A stretch of 64,000 nucleotides of DNA from assembly GCF_040183065.1 (NCBI RefSeq), contig NC_091120.1:73634708-73698707 (forward strand). Reading direction: 5' to 3'. The notes beneath the pieces are model-generated. The model saw only the letters and a program-made list of their open reading frames with translations, did not search any database and was not told where the DNA came from. Source of the DNA: Periplaneta americana (taxonomy: Eukaryota > Arthropoda > Insecta > Blattodea > Blattidae). This document shows positions 31,467-42,769 of the stretch, piece by piece (positions within the stretch are counted from its first letter, which is position 1; the number at the start of each line of letters is the position of its first letter). The translations under genes were made by a program, and so were the position numbers.

Positions 31467-32149
31467 TATACAGGATGTAAAAAAAAAGTTACAAGCCTCG
31501 GTAGTAGGTAGATGAGTACCATGTGATCATATTTTGTTAAATAAACCCATGTCCAGAAACACTTTGTTTACATGCTAGCATCTCTGAAATGTGGAGGAAG
31601 ACATAGGCAGTACGGATCACAAAAACTAGGAAAGAAGTTGAAAAGACAATTGAAATAGTGTAAGTAAACATTATTTTAATCAACCACAGAAGATGCTCCA
31701 AATGGTTGCCACCAACTTCGATACATTTTGTGCATTGCCTGGTTATGTCATGACGAATTCTTGGAAATATTCTTGGCATATCTCGGATGACTCCAGCTGC
31801 TACCTGAATTCGTGCCACAAGATCTTGTTGTGTCTCCATGGGAGTCTCGTACACCAGGGTTTTCATGTACAAAGAAATCCAATGGTGTCAGGTCAGGTGA
31901 GCGAGGGGGCCAGGCTATTGGGCATGGGTCTCTGGACATGGGTGCAATTTCAATTTCAATTGTCTTTTTTACTGTACTTCTTTCCTAGTTTTTGTGATCT
32001 GTACTGCCTATATTCTCTTCCACATTTCAGAGACGCTAGCATGTAAACAAAGTGTTTCCGGACATGAGTTTATTAACAAAATATGATCACGTAGTATGCA
32101 CCTACCTACCACCGAGCCTTGTAGCATATATTTTTTTACACCCAGTATA
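31467..32149 (-). mobile_element. Tc1/mariner-superfamily fold-back element
   Basis: The left end TATACAGGATGTAAAAA and the reverse complement of the right end TATACTGGGTGTAAAAA mark inverted termini with TA flanks. Similarity between the two arms extends inwards about 180 bp (ctcggtagtaggtag, aaacactttgtttacatgc, tctctgaaatgtgg, actaggaaagaag). Between them a minus-strand fragment reads PIAWPPRSPDLTPLDFF and, in another frame, LVARIQVAAGVIRDMPRIF: the last catalytic Asp region and C-terminus of a mariner-like transposase. The remainder of the transposase is deleted. Confidence 0.8.
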
Positions 32150-32379
32150 GTGGAGGGGTATAAGTTCATATATCCTAGTCCGTAAAATTTTAAATGAAGG
32201 AACAGCATGACTACTGAGCATGTACAGCTTATGAGTGAGAGGTGTTTTGTCTGAATCTGTGGCAGAGAGCCTGTGTGAAGTCGCCATTTCAAGATGTATG
32301 ACGTAAGACACTTATCTCTTTTCTTCTCTGTAACTTGTCTCAGGTCGGTTCTACAACAATTGTCCTAATAAATGTTTTT
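32150..32379. other. Short unassigned stretch
   Basis: About 230 bp between the mariner-like element and LINE X; nothing recognised. Confidence 0.4.
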
Positions 32380-32417
32380 GTTCCTAATAAGATTACTTAC
32401 TTACTTACAAATGGCTT

Positions 32418-34144
32418 TTAAGGAACCCGAAGGTTCATTGCCGCCCTCACATAAGCCCGCCATCGGTCCCTATCCTGTGCAAGATTAATCCAGTCTCTGT
32501 CATCATATCCCACCTCCCTCAAATCCATTGTAATATTATCCTCCCATCTACGTCTCCGCCTCCCTAAAGGTCTTTTTCCCTCCGGTCTCCCAACTAACAC
32601 TCTATATGCATTTCTGGATTCGCCCATAAGTTACGTGCTACATTCCCTGCCCATCTCAAACGTCTGGATTTAATGTTCCTAATTATGTCAGGTGAAGAAT
32701 ACAATGCGTGTAGTTCTGCGTTGTGTAACTTTCTCCATTCTCCTGTAACTTCATCCCGCTTAGCCCCAAATATTTTCCTAAGCACCTTATTCTTAAACAC
32801 CCTTAACCTATGTTCCTCTCTCAGAGTGAGAGTCCAAGTTTCACAACCATACAGAACAACCGGTAATATAACTGTTTTATAAATTCTAACTTTCAGATTT
32901 TTGGACAGCAGACTGGATGATAAGAGCTTCTCAACCGAATAATAACATGCATTTCCCATATTTATTCTGCGTTTAATTTCCTCCCGAGTGTCATTTATAT
33001 TTGTTACTGTTGCTCCAAGATATTTGAATTTTTCCACCTCTTCGAAGGATAAATCTCCAATTTTTATATTTCCATTTCGTACAATATTCTGGTCACGAGA
33101 CAAAATCATATACTTTGTCTTTTCGGGATTTACTTCCAAACTGATCGCTTTACTTGCTTCAAGTAAAATTTCCGTGTTTTCCCTAATCGTTTGTGTATTT
33201 TCTCCTAACATATAAACGTTATCCGCATAGACAAGCAGCTGATGTAACCCATTCAATTCCAAACCCTGCCTGTTATCCTGAACTTTCCTAATGGCATATT
33301 CTAAAGTTAAAAAGTAAAGGTGATAGTGCATCTCCCTGCTTTAGCCCGCATTGAATTGGAAAAACATCAGATAGAAACTGACCTATACGGACTCTGCTGT
33401 ATGTTTCACTGAGACACATTTTAATTAATCGAACTAGTTTCTTGGGAATACCAAATTCAATAAGAATATCATATAATACTTCCCTCTTAACCAAGTCATA
33501 TGCCTTTTTGAAATCTATGAATAACTGATGTACTGTACCCTTATACTCCCTTTTTTTCTCCATTATCTGTCGAATACAAAAAATCTGATCAATAGTCGAT
33601 CTATTACGCCGAAAACCGCACTGATGATCCCCAATAATTTCATCTACGTACGGAGTTGATCTTCTCAAAAGAATATTGGACAAAATTTTGTACGACGTCA
33701 ACAAAAGTGATATTCCTCGAAAGTTACCACAGTTGGTTTTGTCCCCCTTTTTAAAAATAGGTACAATTATGGACTCCTTCCATTGTTCTGGTACAATTTC
33801 CTTTTCCCAAATAGCAAGTACAAGTTTATAAATTTCGCTATATAATGCACTTCCACCCTCTTGTATTAATTCTGCTGGAATTTGATCGATACCTGGAGAC
33901 TTGTACTTTTTCAGATCTTCTATCGCAATTTCGACTTCTGAAAACGTGGGTTCGGGTATAAATGGCTCAGCAGTTTGTATTTCAATTTCGTCCCGATCAT
34001 TTCTATTTGGCTTATGTACATTTAGTAGTTGCGCAAAATAGTTTTTTCATCTGTTTAGGATTGATGGAGAGTCTGCAAGCAAGTCACCATTCTCATCCTT
34101 GATCACGTTTACCCTTGGCTGATATCCGTTCTTAAATTCCTTTA
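32418..34144 (-). pseudogene. LINE X reverse transcriptase half (broken)
   Basis: From 34144 on the minus strand: IKEFKNGYQPRVNVIKDENG, a TGA near 34050, [74 protein letters not shown], then a short deletion and frameshift near 33310. The palm core reads LLVYADNVYMLGE, so the second catalytic Asp is Asn. The C-terminal tail has [20 protein letters not shown] and, after another shift near 32625, GRPEGKRPLGRRRRRWEDN. The sister fragment at 7723-9081 keeps YVDD. Enzymatically dead. Confidence 0.88.
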
Positions 34145-34165
34145 TTCATTCATTCATTATTAGCA

Positions 34166-35881
34166 CTACAGCCCATGAAGGGCCTGGACTTCCTTAATCA
34201 GTAGAAACCATTCATCTCTATCTTGAGCCCATTGTCTCCATCTCTTGCATCCAACTCTCCGCAGATCATCCTCCACATCCTGAAGCCACCTCAACCTTGG
34301 TCTTCCTCTCTTCCTTAATCCTCCTGGGTATCCATATAATGCCCGTTTAGGTAGTCGGCCTTCTGGCATACGTTCAAGATGTCCCAACCATCTAAGTCTG
34401 CCTTTCTTAATGAAGGAAACTATACTCGGTTCTCCATACAGTTCAATTAGTTCTTTATTTGTTCTACTTCTGAACTGACCATTTTCAAAATGGGGACCAT
34501 ATATCTTTCTCAGGACTTTTCTTTCCCAAACTGCTAGCATATTTTCATTATTTATTGTTAAAACCCAAGCTTCGATAGCATATGTAACTACTGGTCTTAG
34601 AATAGTTTTATAAATTATTTTCTTTGCAGATCTGGATAATGAACCGAGTTTAAATAGTTTTCCAAGCCCAAACAGGCACCTATTACCGACCATTATTCTT
34701 GTCTTTATTTCTGAGGATATATCATTATTGTTTGTAATCATTGTACCTAAATATTTAAAACTTGTACAATTTTCAAAATTATGCTGCTGAAAGACCTCAT
34801 TGTCCTGCTTCTGTACCTCTCTTCTGGATGTTTTCATATACTTGGTTTTTCTTTCATTTATTTCCAAACCAAGCTTTCTCGCTTCTTCCTCAAATTCTTG
34901 TAGTGACCCTGATAGTGCTGCCTTTGTTCTTGCAATTATGGCCACATCATCTGCATATGCTAGATGTTGGGTTAAGCGATTGTATATCGTACCTCCAGGG
35001 TTTGTTTTGATGGCTCTAATTGCTTTTTCGAGAGCCAAGTTAAATATGACTGGGGAGAGTGGATCACCTTGTCGTAAACCATTATACACTTAAAACTCTT
35101 CCAATAAATCTCTCCCTATTTTCACTTGACATGTAGTACTCTTCCAGGTCATTTTTATTAACCGTATTAACTTTTTAGGTATTCCCAGCCAGTGCATTGC
35201 TTCCAAGACTTCTTCTCTTATTATGGTATCATATGCTTGTCTAAAATCAATATATAGATGATGTGGATCTATATCATTTTCATAAAATTTCTCCAAAACC
35301 ATTCTAAGATAAAAGATGTGGTCAATTGTTGATTTACCAGGTCTAAATCCACTTTGGTATTCTCCAATAATCTTTTCAGGCCATTTCATTAATCTATCAT
35401 AGATCTCTATTGACAGAATTTTATAAGCTACTGGGAGCAGTGCAATCCCCCTGTACTTGGAACAGTCAAACTTATCCCCCTTTTTGCCCTTTTTGTATAT
35501 TGGGCACAGAATAGCTTTAGACCACTCACGTGGCATTTCTTCTTTTACCCACACTTCAGAAATCAACTCATGTAGGCTTTCTATAACTCCTTGCCCACCA
35601 TACTTAAACATTTCTGCTGGGATACTATCACACCCAGGTGACTTTTTGTTTTTCAAGCATTTTGTCGTCACTCCAATTTCTTCTTTAGTTGGTGGTTGAG
35701 TTTCTTCATCATTTTCATCATCTTCCAAACTTATCCAGCTCTTTTCATCATTTCTATTTCTCTCCTTATTAAGAGTTTCCTTGAAATGTTCCACCCATCT
35801 ATCTAATGTCGGCTTTTGACCTACCAAAATGTTTCCCTCCTTGTCTTTTATAGTATTAACTATGCTGTTAAAACCAATCTT
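34166..35881 (-). pseudogene. LINE Y reverse transcriptase (one nonsense codon)
   Basis: From 35881: IGFNSIVNTIKDKEGNILVG, KNKKSPGCDSIPAEMFKYGG, PREWSKAILCPIYKKGKKGD, YRGIALLPVAYKILSIEIYD, LYIDFRQAYDTIIREEVLEA (motif A intact), then a TAA at 35090-35092 just before GLRQGDPLSPVIFNLALEKA. The same frame resumes with HLAYADDVAIIART (motif C intact), a thumb region, and the tail GRLRWLGHLERMPEGRLPKR, GRPRLRWLQDVEDDL. All catalytic residues are present. The nonsense codon and the frameshift from the X patch are the only defects I can see. Confidence 0.9.
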
Positions 35882-36065
35882 TAATTTCAAAATATTGAAT
35901 TTAGATATTAACTTGTTGCTCTACTCGCTTGGCTACTGATAATCTTTCTCTTAATTCTCCAATCACCAAATAATGGTCAGAATTACAGTCTGCACCCCTG
36001 AAAGTTCGAATATCTACTATACTAGTATGTCTCCGTTTATCTATCAAGATGTGATCTAGTTGGTT
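35882..36065 (-). other. Patch of LINE X sequence embedded in LINE Y
   Basis: This 184-bp block encodes NQLDHILIDKRRHTSIVDIR, TFRGADCNSDHYLVIGELRE and RLSVAKRVEQQVNI. That is the end of the X endonuclease and start of the X linker. It is nearly identical at DNA level to 37327-37511 in the surrounding X element. It joins Y at FYKEIKH on one side and at GFNSIVNTIKDKEGN on the other, replacing only a few Y codons and shifting the frame. Short shared words at the joints (cacaacca, aaag) suggest template switching or gene conversion. Confidence 0.88.
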
Positions 36066-36904
36066 GTGTTTTATTTCCTTATAAAATTTCCTTGTGTTTT
36101 TAGCTTCATAATGGTGTTGTATTTCTGTCAATTTATCTAGTTCATATTGTCTCTTTTTCTTTCTGCATATTTTCTTTGCCATATTCCTCTTCAGTGAATA
36201 GTCTTCTGATGTTGCCCTAGTGGTCCTTTGTAACATTTTTATGCGTTCTAGATTTCTTTCTTCTATAGCTTGCTTACAATCCTCATCAAACCACTCATTT
36301 TTTACTTCCATCTGTTTCCAACCTAAGATCTCTTTTGCAACAGATTGCAATGAGTCTTTCAAATTCTTCCATTTTTCTTCGATGTCATTTCCACTCTTTT
36401 CTTTTATATTATCAGTTATTTTCTTACTAATCTTATCCTTAATTCCTTCTTCCTCTAACTTTCCCATGTTATATGGATTAATTTTATCCTTTATGTTATT
36501 TGTTCTTGACATTAACTTCTGTTGGTAAGCTACTCTTACTAAAAAATGATTGGATCCGCACTGTGCTCCTCTGTAGCTTCTAACATCAATTATATCTGTT
36601 GCATGTCTCTTGTCCATAATTATGTGGTCGATCTGATTTCTAGTATTTCCGTCTGGGGATATCCAAGTTTCCTTATGTATTTCTCTATGATCAAAGCAAG
36701 TGCTGCTTATTACCATACTTCTTGCGGCTGCAAAATCTACCAATCTCATCCCATTTTCTGTTGTCATGTTATGTTTACTATATTTTCCTATTACTGGTCG
36801 TAGTGAGTTCTCTTTACCAATTTTCGCATTGAAGTCTCCCAGCACCATTTTCACATCATGTTTTTGTATCTGATCATAGGTTCTTTCAAGTTCCCCATAG
36901 AAAA
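36066..36904 (-). pseudogene. LINE Y endonuclease C-terminal part and linker
   Basis: In frame from the truncation: MVLGDFNAKIGKENSLRPVI (catalytic Asp/Asn intact), ETWISPDGNTRNQIDHIIMD, YRGAQCGSNHFLVRVAYQQK, then a charged linker with NEWFDEDCKQAIEERNLERI and CRKKKRQYELDKLTEIQHHY. It ends at NTRKFYKEIKH, the equivalent of LYKGIKEF in X. The open frame (36854-35901) carries on into the X-derived patch and stops there. The N-terminal half of the endonuclease with the catalytic Glu is missing. Confidence 0.88.
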
Positions 36905-36920
36905 TATCTAAATTCCTTTA

Positions 36921-38241
36921 TACCCTTATATAAATCTCGAATGTTTTTATTCTTACTATTTGTTTCTACCTCATTCAGTTTTTCCTTCAAGTAATCTCTC
37001 TTTTTATTCCTAAGTGTATGACTTGCTTCCCCGTCTTTCATTGAAATAATTATCTCTATTCTCCTCAACTGGATCCTGTAAGAATTTCAATTTTGCCTGT
37101 TTTCTTCTTTCTACTACCATGCAACAATCTTCATCAAACCACAGTTTCTTTTTCTTAGTTTCATAATAACCTATACTCTGCTCAGCTGCAATTTTGATAC
37201 TATCTCTGATATTTTCCCACACGCTATTAACATCTAATTCTTTCTCAACTTCGTCGGAACTTTCTAAAGTGGCAAACCTATTCGAAATTTCGACCTGATA
37301 ATTTTGCTTAGCTTCCTCGTCCTTTAATTTCAAAATATTGAATTTAGTAATATTAACTTGTTGCTCTACTCGCTTGGCTACTGATAATCTTTCTCTTAAT
37401 TCTCCCATCACCAAATAATGATCAGAATTACAGTCTGCACCCCTGAAAGTTCGAATATCTACTTACTAGTATGTCTCCGTTTATCTATCAAGATGTGATC
37501 TATTTGGTTGTGTGTCAATCCATCTGGAGAAGTCCAAGTATATTTATGTATATGCTTGTGGGGGACTGTTGTACTTTTGACAATTACATTTTTCGATGTG
37601 GCAAAGTTTACTAATCTAACTCCATTGTCACTACTAATTGCGTGTAGGCTCTCTTTTCCAATAGTTGGTCTAAAAATATCCTCCCGTCCTAGTTTAGCGT
37701 TGAAATTCCCCAATAAAATTTTCATGTGATATCTAGGTAACTGATCAAAAGTATGTTCCAATTCCTCATAGAAGCTATCCTTTATATGGTCGTCTTTTTC
37801 TTCTGTAAGGGCGTGAGCATTTATAACTATGATGTCGCACCATCTACCCTTAAGTACTAAATATGATAACCTGTCACTGATAAATTCGACCTTTTTTACT
37901 GCTGATTTTATTCTTTTATGAACAAAGAATCCTGTTCCTAATTGGTGATTATTGTTTCCTTCCCCATAATACAACAAGTAATCTCCTATTTGTGATATGC
38001 CATTCCCATCTAACCTAACCTCTTGTACTCCCACGAAGTCTATTCTATATCTAGCGAGTTCTTTTGCTACTAATGTTACCCCTCCTGTTCTATAAAGACT
38101 AGTTACGTTCCAAGTGCCAAATCTCAAAACCTTATTCCTTTGCTGTGGTCGTGCCAGAGAATCAGTCCTATTCCAAGGCTTATTGTAGAGATTCGTAACA
38201 AGCTGTTTTTTACGGTGATGGGTTGTTAGCCCTTCGCCCAA
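36921..38241 (-). pseudogene. LINE X endonuclease and linker (broken)
   Basis: From 38241: RFGTWNVTSLYRTGG, DFVGVQEVRLDGNG (catalytic Glu), LGTGFFVHKRIKSAV, DIIVINAHAL, MKILLGNFNAKLGREDIF (the usual GDFN is GNFN here), YTWTSPDGLTHNQIDHILID. A small deletion near 37460 shifts the frame before DIRTFRGADCNSDHY; the next frame, 37414-37010, starts with GELRERLSVAKRVEQQVNIT and has KLWFDEDC. Another shift follows near 37030, and the X half ends with NIRDLYKGIKEF where Y inserted. The usual annotation for intact versions is craniofacial-development-protein-2-like or endonuclease-reverse transcriptase. Upstream, 38242-38388 is the 5' UTR. Confidence 0.88.
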
Positions 38242-38479
38242 CCCCCAAGCTGGAGGACCACCCCTTATCGGCTGTCCACGACTGCTTATTCAATATATTC
38301 GCAGCTACCCTCCATATCTGGAGGCCTTCTCCTCTATCCGCAACCTGAGGACGCACCATGCCGTGATGATAGGGACCTACAATACATGGTTTCTAATAAG
38401 ATAAAGAATAAAAAAGAGTAAGGGTATATATTTTATACCTTTCATAATTTCTGCGATATTGCTGAATGTGTGAAAATAA

Positions 38480-38880
38480 TTTAATTATCGTCATCATCCT
38501 CGTCGTCATCATCATTTTCAGGGATTAAGCCTTGCAAGGCCAGTTCCAAATTTCATGAATTAGAATTGTTGTACCCACCTCTTCTTCTGTCTGCCAACAT
38601 ATCTTATATCCTTATAATTTAATGTTAATTTCATAATGTGGTCTTCCTGTATCTGACCTCCATATTCCTTCCAGCATTTTTGAATTGGTGTATATTTTTT
38701 TTGTTGATTTGCAGATATTGAGTTCTCTCCTGATATCCTTGTTCCTGTTCTTGTCTAGTAGAGTATATCCAGCAACATTTCTTAAAAATCTCATTTCTTC
38801 GGCCTCAATTTTTCTCTCCTTATTCTTGCTTAATGTCCATAATTCTAAACTTCACTTTAACTGCCATTAGTTCATACAGT
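38480..38880 (-). pseudogene. C-terminal LINE fragment
   Basis: Minus strand: EMRFLRNVAGYTLLDKNRNK, DIRRELNICKSTKKIYTNSK, MLEGIWRSDTGRPHYEINIK. EMRFLR...G.T..D..RN.DIR.EL is the post-thumb region of RTE-like polyproteins, just before the G-rich tail. It ends near an ATG/ATC-rich 3' sequence at about 38490. Only about 100 residues survive. Its orientation is the same as LINE X but it is another family. Confidence 0.65.
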
Positions 38881-39214
38881 TTTAGTCTAGTTTCCTTTCC
38901 AGTATTCTTAAGTTATCTTTTTATTGTGCCGCACACATAATTAAATGTAATTTCTCGAATACCCCACGCACTTTTCTTTCCGAAATATACAAGTAAAAAA
39001 TACGGGTACGTGGCTTATTCTAAGTAAAGTTGGCAACATTGCCCAGTTTTCCTCCTGCGCAACTCCTAAGGTGATAGTACATACCACTAACTTTCCACGT
39101 GAGTATGTCAATATTGTTAACATGTTAACATTGTTAATTGGCATTTGAATTAGCAGTACATGTATCAGAATCAAGTTCAAGTGTGATAAATGTATAGTTT
39201 GTGCGTCTTATATT

Positions 39215-40620
39215 TTCAATTCTCAAAATCAGTACCATCTTAACCAAACTCTTCAACCAGATCATAGAGGGTGATACTATTCCACCAGAATGGACCTTAT
39301 CATATATAAGTACAATATACAAAGAGGAACCCAATGAATTATCGAGGTAACAATGTCTTGGCATCAGTGAGTAGGATACTCAGTAAAATAATCAAGATAC
39401 GATTGGAGTCTTTAATACAAAATAAGATATCCGAAGAGCAAGCTGGATTTACAACAGACAAAGCCTGTGTAGACCATATATTTACAATTAGACAGATGAT
39501 GGAAAGAATGTTAACCAAAGAAAAAGAGATACATTTTATCTTCATTGATCTAGAAAAGGCATACGACACAGTACCAGTTAATCGACTTTGGACTGCCCTA
39601 CAAAAAACTGAAGTCCCAACTTGTCTCATAGACCTCATAAGGAGAATGTATAAGTGTATAGCATGTGTCAAAATGGGGGAAAATCTATCAACAGAATTTT
39701 GTACTACAAATGAGTTGAGGCAAAGGCGTGGAATGTTACCACCTTTATTTAAAATCTTCCTAGAGAATGCCTCGAAGAAATGGAATGACTCACGCAGAGG
39801 TATGGGCATAAATATTAATAGCCATATGTTGCATACCTTGCTATTTGCCTACGACCAGGTAATCGTAGGACAAGATCAGTAAGATATTGAGGATATGTTC
39901 CGCAAGCTTGTAAGTGAATATAGTCTACACGGATTGAAAGTGAATTTTATGAAGACAGAATATATTGTTGTTGGAGGGAAAGGAGACGACTTGGTTGTAA
40001 ATGGTGTAACAATTAAGAATGTCAGCCAGTTTAAATATTCAGGATCAATTATAGATAGTTCTGGTACTTGTGAAAAGGACAATAACTAGAAAAGAGAAAA
40101 ATAACTAGATCCTTGAATGGTATCCTTTGGAACAGAGAAATGACAAAAGCAACTAAAAATGTATCTTGAAAACAGCGGTAGAGAGTGTCCTTATATATGG
40201 GTCAGAGTGTTGGACATGGAATGACAGATGGAGGAAAAAGTTAGAGAGCACTGAGATGGATGGGTTACGTCGAAGTATGAGAGTGTCTCGGTTGCAGCAT
40301 GTAAGAAATGATTTTATTAGAGCAAAGATGGAAGAAATTGTAGTAAACAGGAATGAAAAACGGATACTGCAGTGATATGGACATGTACAAAGAATGGAGG
40401 AGGAGAGATGGTCCAGACAGATAATTCATTGGTCCCCCACAAGGACAGAAGGAAAAGAGGAAGGACTCGTTTAAGTTGGTGTGGTAGTGTGGAAAAAGTT
40501 ATGATTAAATTCGACTTAGAAGATGGACGGTGGAATGATAGATCCTTATGGTGGACAGGAATTAGAAGCAACCACTGAAAAGTGGATAGCTGAATTAAGA
40601 AGAAAATCAGTACCACTAAA
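39215..40620 (+). pseudogene. RTE-like LINE reverse transcriptase, plus strand (broken)
   Basis: Plus strand: FNQIIEGDTIPPEWTLSYIS, a frameshift, NYRGNNVLASVSRILSKIIK, FIFIDLEKAYDTVPVNRLWT (motif A), NELRQRRGMLPPLFKIFLEN (motif B, decayed from GLRQG-type) and LLFAYDQVIVGQDQ, where the catalytic YADD has become FAYD. After a TAA at 39880 it continues with SEYSLHGLKVNFMKTEYIVV and FKYSGSIIDSSG, and across further shifts to SVLIYGSECWTWN, RLQHVRNDFIRAKMEEI and a W-rich tail to about 40620. Inactive. It stands tail-outward from the fragment at 38480. Confidence 0.85.
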
Positions 40621-40785
40621 GTATGAGATTGTGATCCTTTACTTATAGCAAAAATCTTAAAATGATCAAAGATGTGGAGGAACATGGAAATCGTAATGCA
40701 TGCTAATAATGTTCTAGGATATCATGTAAAAGGCCAATGTGTGCAGTGTATGTGCATAAGATGCGTCTTATTCCAGTATAAAATG

Positions 40786-41305
40786 TTGTTGTTGTTTTCT
40801 AATGCCAGGTGTTTGACAATAAAGTCATTTGACCTCTTGCACTCCAATATTTTTCAAAGATATTATCATGACCAGCCACTGAAGCACAGATTTTAAGGTG
40901 TTCCGAATCCATTTCTTGGTTTAAGTTGCACAATGGACAGTTAGGGGACTGATATATTCCAATTCTGTGCAGGTGTTTGGCCAAACAATCATGGACTGTT
41001 GCCAATCTAAATGCAGCTACAGACGATTTTCGTGGTAAATCGGGAATTAACTGTGGATTTTGATGCAGAGAGTTCCATTTTTTCCCTTGGGATTGTGTTA
41101 TCAAATTTTGTTTGTTGAAGTCTAAGTATGTAGATTTAATAAATCTTTTCACAGAGTAATACGTAGATTTAGTAACAGGTCTGTAAGTAGCAGTGCTGCT
41201 CTTCTTTGCTAAAGCATCCGCATTCTCGTTTCCCAGGATTCCACAATGGGATGGTATCCATTGGAATACAATTCTTTTATTGAGTGATATTAATTGAAAG
41301 AGCAT
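40786..41305 (-). mobile_element. I-like LINE, 3' 520 bp only
   Basis: A 5'-truncated copy that begins inside RNase H ([40 protein letters not shown]) and runs through KKWNSLHQNPQLIPDLPRKS and the cluster CPLCNLNQEMDSEHLKIC to SNTWH-stop and an (AAC)n tail at 40786. The frame 41305-40799 is open throughout. It is almost identical to the 3' end of the copy at 47648-50870, so both are recent members of one subfamily. No TSD could be defined. Confidence 0.9.
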
Positions 41306-41839
41306 TTTAGTTATGTACTTATTTATTTATTAACTGAATTGTATCTGTGTTTTAATTTGTCGTGAATACATTTTTTCCGAAGTTTCATTTTTGTAATTTT
41401 GTTTGTTTTATTTATATTTTTTGCCTTTCAAAAGTGGGGTGTGCAGCTTATGCGAGGATTTGAAGTATTCGAGAAAATACGATAAATGTATTTATAATGT
41501 CTTCCTTGTATGGCTCTTATGGTGGTGAAAATCACACCTTTATTTAGTCCTGACAGTCACCAGCAGTGTGTGCCTGGGTCAGGCGAGTCCATTTAGTAAT
41601 GCCAAGGGGTGTTTGGGTTAGTCAGTCGCTTGCGGTAGAGCGGTATGTTTCTAGTACAATTAAGCTGTACTGCATTCCTTTACTGACCGCTTACTCTTAT
41701 ATCTACTCCAGAGCTCTCCCCACTACTCGTATTACTTCCCCTCTTTCGCGTCTTCGAGCTGTCAGGATTAAATAATCGGTCTGTACATCTTTTCTTCTTT
41801 CTCACTCTTTTTAATCTGTCATCAATTAAATTTTTACAA

Positions 41840-41887
<48 letters not shown>

Positions 41888-42090
41888 CATCGCTATTATT
41901 AAATGTTGCGTTATACCTTTTTGTTTTATTATAATCCATAATGTGGTTTTATTGAAATTATCAAAAGCTTCTTTAAAATTCATAAAAACCATACATGTTA
42001 TGTTAAACTCTGATTTTAATTACTTGATTGTGAATATGCATTCTGCATAAACTCTGCATTTTCAGAATTCGTCTTGAACTTCTAAAGTAG
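41306..42090. other. No gene; (ATT)n at 41846-41889
   Basis: AT-rich sequence with a roughly 15-unit ATT microsatellite. A 69-codon frame at 41566 has no recognisable features. Confidence 0.5.
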
Positions 42091-42092
42091 TA

Positions 42093-42767
42093 CAGTAGAA
42101 CCTCGATTATCCGTCTTCCTATTAACCGATTGGTGGATTATCCAGCTGTCTTTTTCTCTCTCCTTTTTTCTTTTTCTTTTTTTGCTACATATGAAGTACT
42201 ACTGTACATTATATTAGTACGTATTTTATCTAGAGTGTTATTACAAGTCTTTACATTTACACAGTTTGGTCTACTGTTAAGTTGCCGTACTGTACAATTT
42301 CAAGACAAAATGTATTTTGTGTCAAAAGAAAACGTGTTTGTACTAAATGTCGAAAAAAAAAATGCAAATACTTTAGTGGTTTGGGGAAAGAGAGACTGGC
42401 TCATCTCACATCAGAATACGAAACTGATGTTACAACTGTGCTCGATTTAATAAGTATCAAGGATAAAGTGTGTATAAAGTATGTAAATCTATAACATGAG
42501 ACCTCTAGTATTCCCATCTTTCCGCTGAAAGCCATTACAAGGACTTTCATTGCCCCTTAAAAACACGTCATTGACAACTGAACTTAAATTAATGAACTTC
42601 TGATTCAGTACCTGGCGTGTTAAACACAAGACCACGGAGGAAATTCCTAAAGTTCAAGTATTGTTCACTTAATTTACGAAAATATTTTGTGGTACGGATT
42701 ATCTGATGTTTTCGATTAACCGTTCATTCCATCCCTTTTATTGCCACGGATAATAGTGGTTCTACTG
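42093..42767 (+). mobile_element. pogo/Tigger-like element, internally deleted
   Basis: CAGTAGAACCTCGATTATC at 42093 and its inverted counterpart, CAGTAGAACCACTATTATC at 42767, are flanked by TA (42091-42092, 42768-42769). CAGT..AACCTCGATTATCCG is the typical terminus of pogo-like Tc1/mariner elements. Inside, the plus strand at 42310-42490 reads RLAHLTSEYETDVTTVLDLI and KDKVCIKYVN. This resembles the N-terminal CENP-B-type helix-turn-helix (LA.EY.V...TV.DI...KDKI). The DDE catalytic domain is deleted. Confidence 0.82.
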
Positions 42768-42769
42768 TA

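Larger units (their letters stand above)
34145..36908 (-). mobile_element. RTE-like LINE Y, 5'-truncated, inserted in X
   Basis: taaattccttta at 34133-34144 and 36909-36920 is a 12-bp target duplication, and the X frame continues on both sides. Y ends in an (AATG)n tail at 34145. It starts inside the endonuclease (FYGELERTYDQIQKHDVKMV) and runs to the end of the RT. Apart from a 184-bp patch of X sequence (35882-36065) and a single nonsense codon in RT, its frames are long and open, suggesting a younger insertion than X. It belongs to a different family, about as related to X as two RTE subfamilies. Confidence 0.92.
32394..38388 (-). mobile_element. Full-length RTE-like LINE X, split by LINE Y
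   Basis: The flanks gttcctaataagat (32380-32393) and gtttctaataagat (38389-38402) are a 14-bp duplication with one mismatch, so both ends are present. The tail at 32394 is (AAGT)n on the element strand. Removing element Y (34145-36908) and one 12-bp duplication leaves about 3.2 kb, the usual size of RTE elements with one endonuclease-RT frame. The X sequence reads straight across the Y site: LYKGIKEF at 36921 and IKEFKNGYQPRVNVIKDENG at 34140. Both halves carry stops and shifts. Confidence 0.9.

Noticed and set aside
40372-40578. Small plus-strand gene after the RT at 39334
   Set aside because: It is the frame-shifted C-terminal tail of the same LINE.
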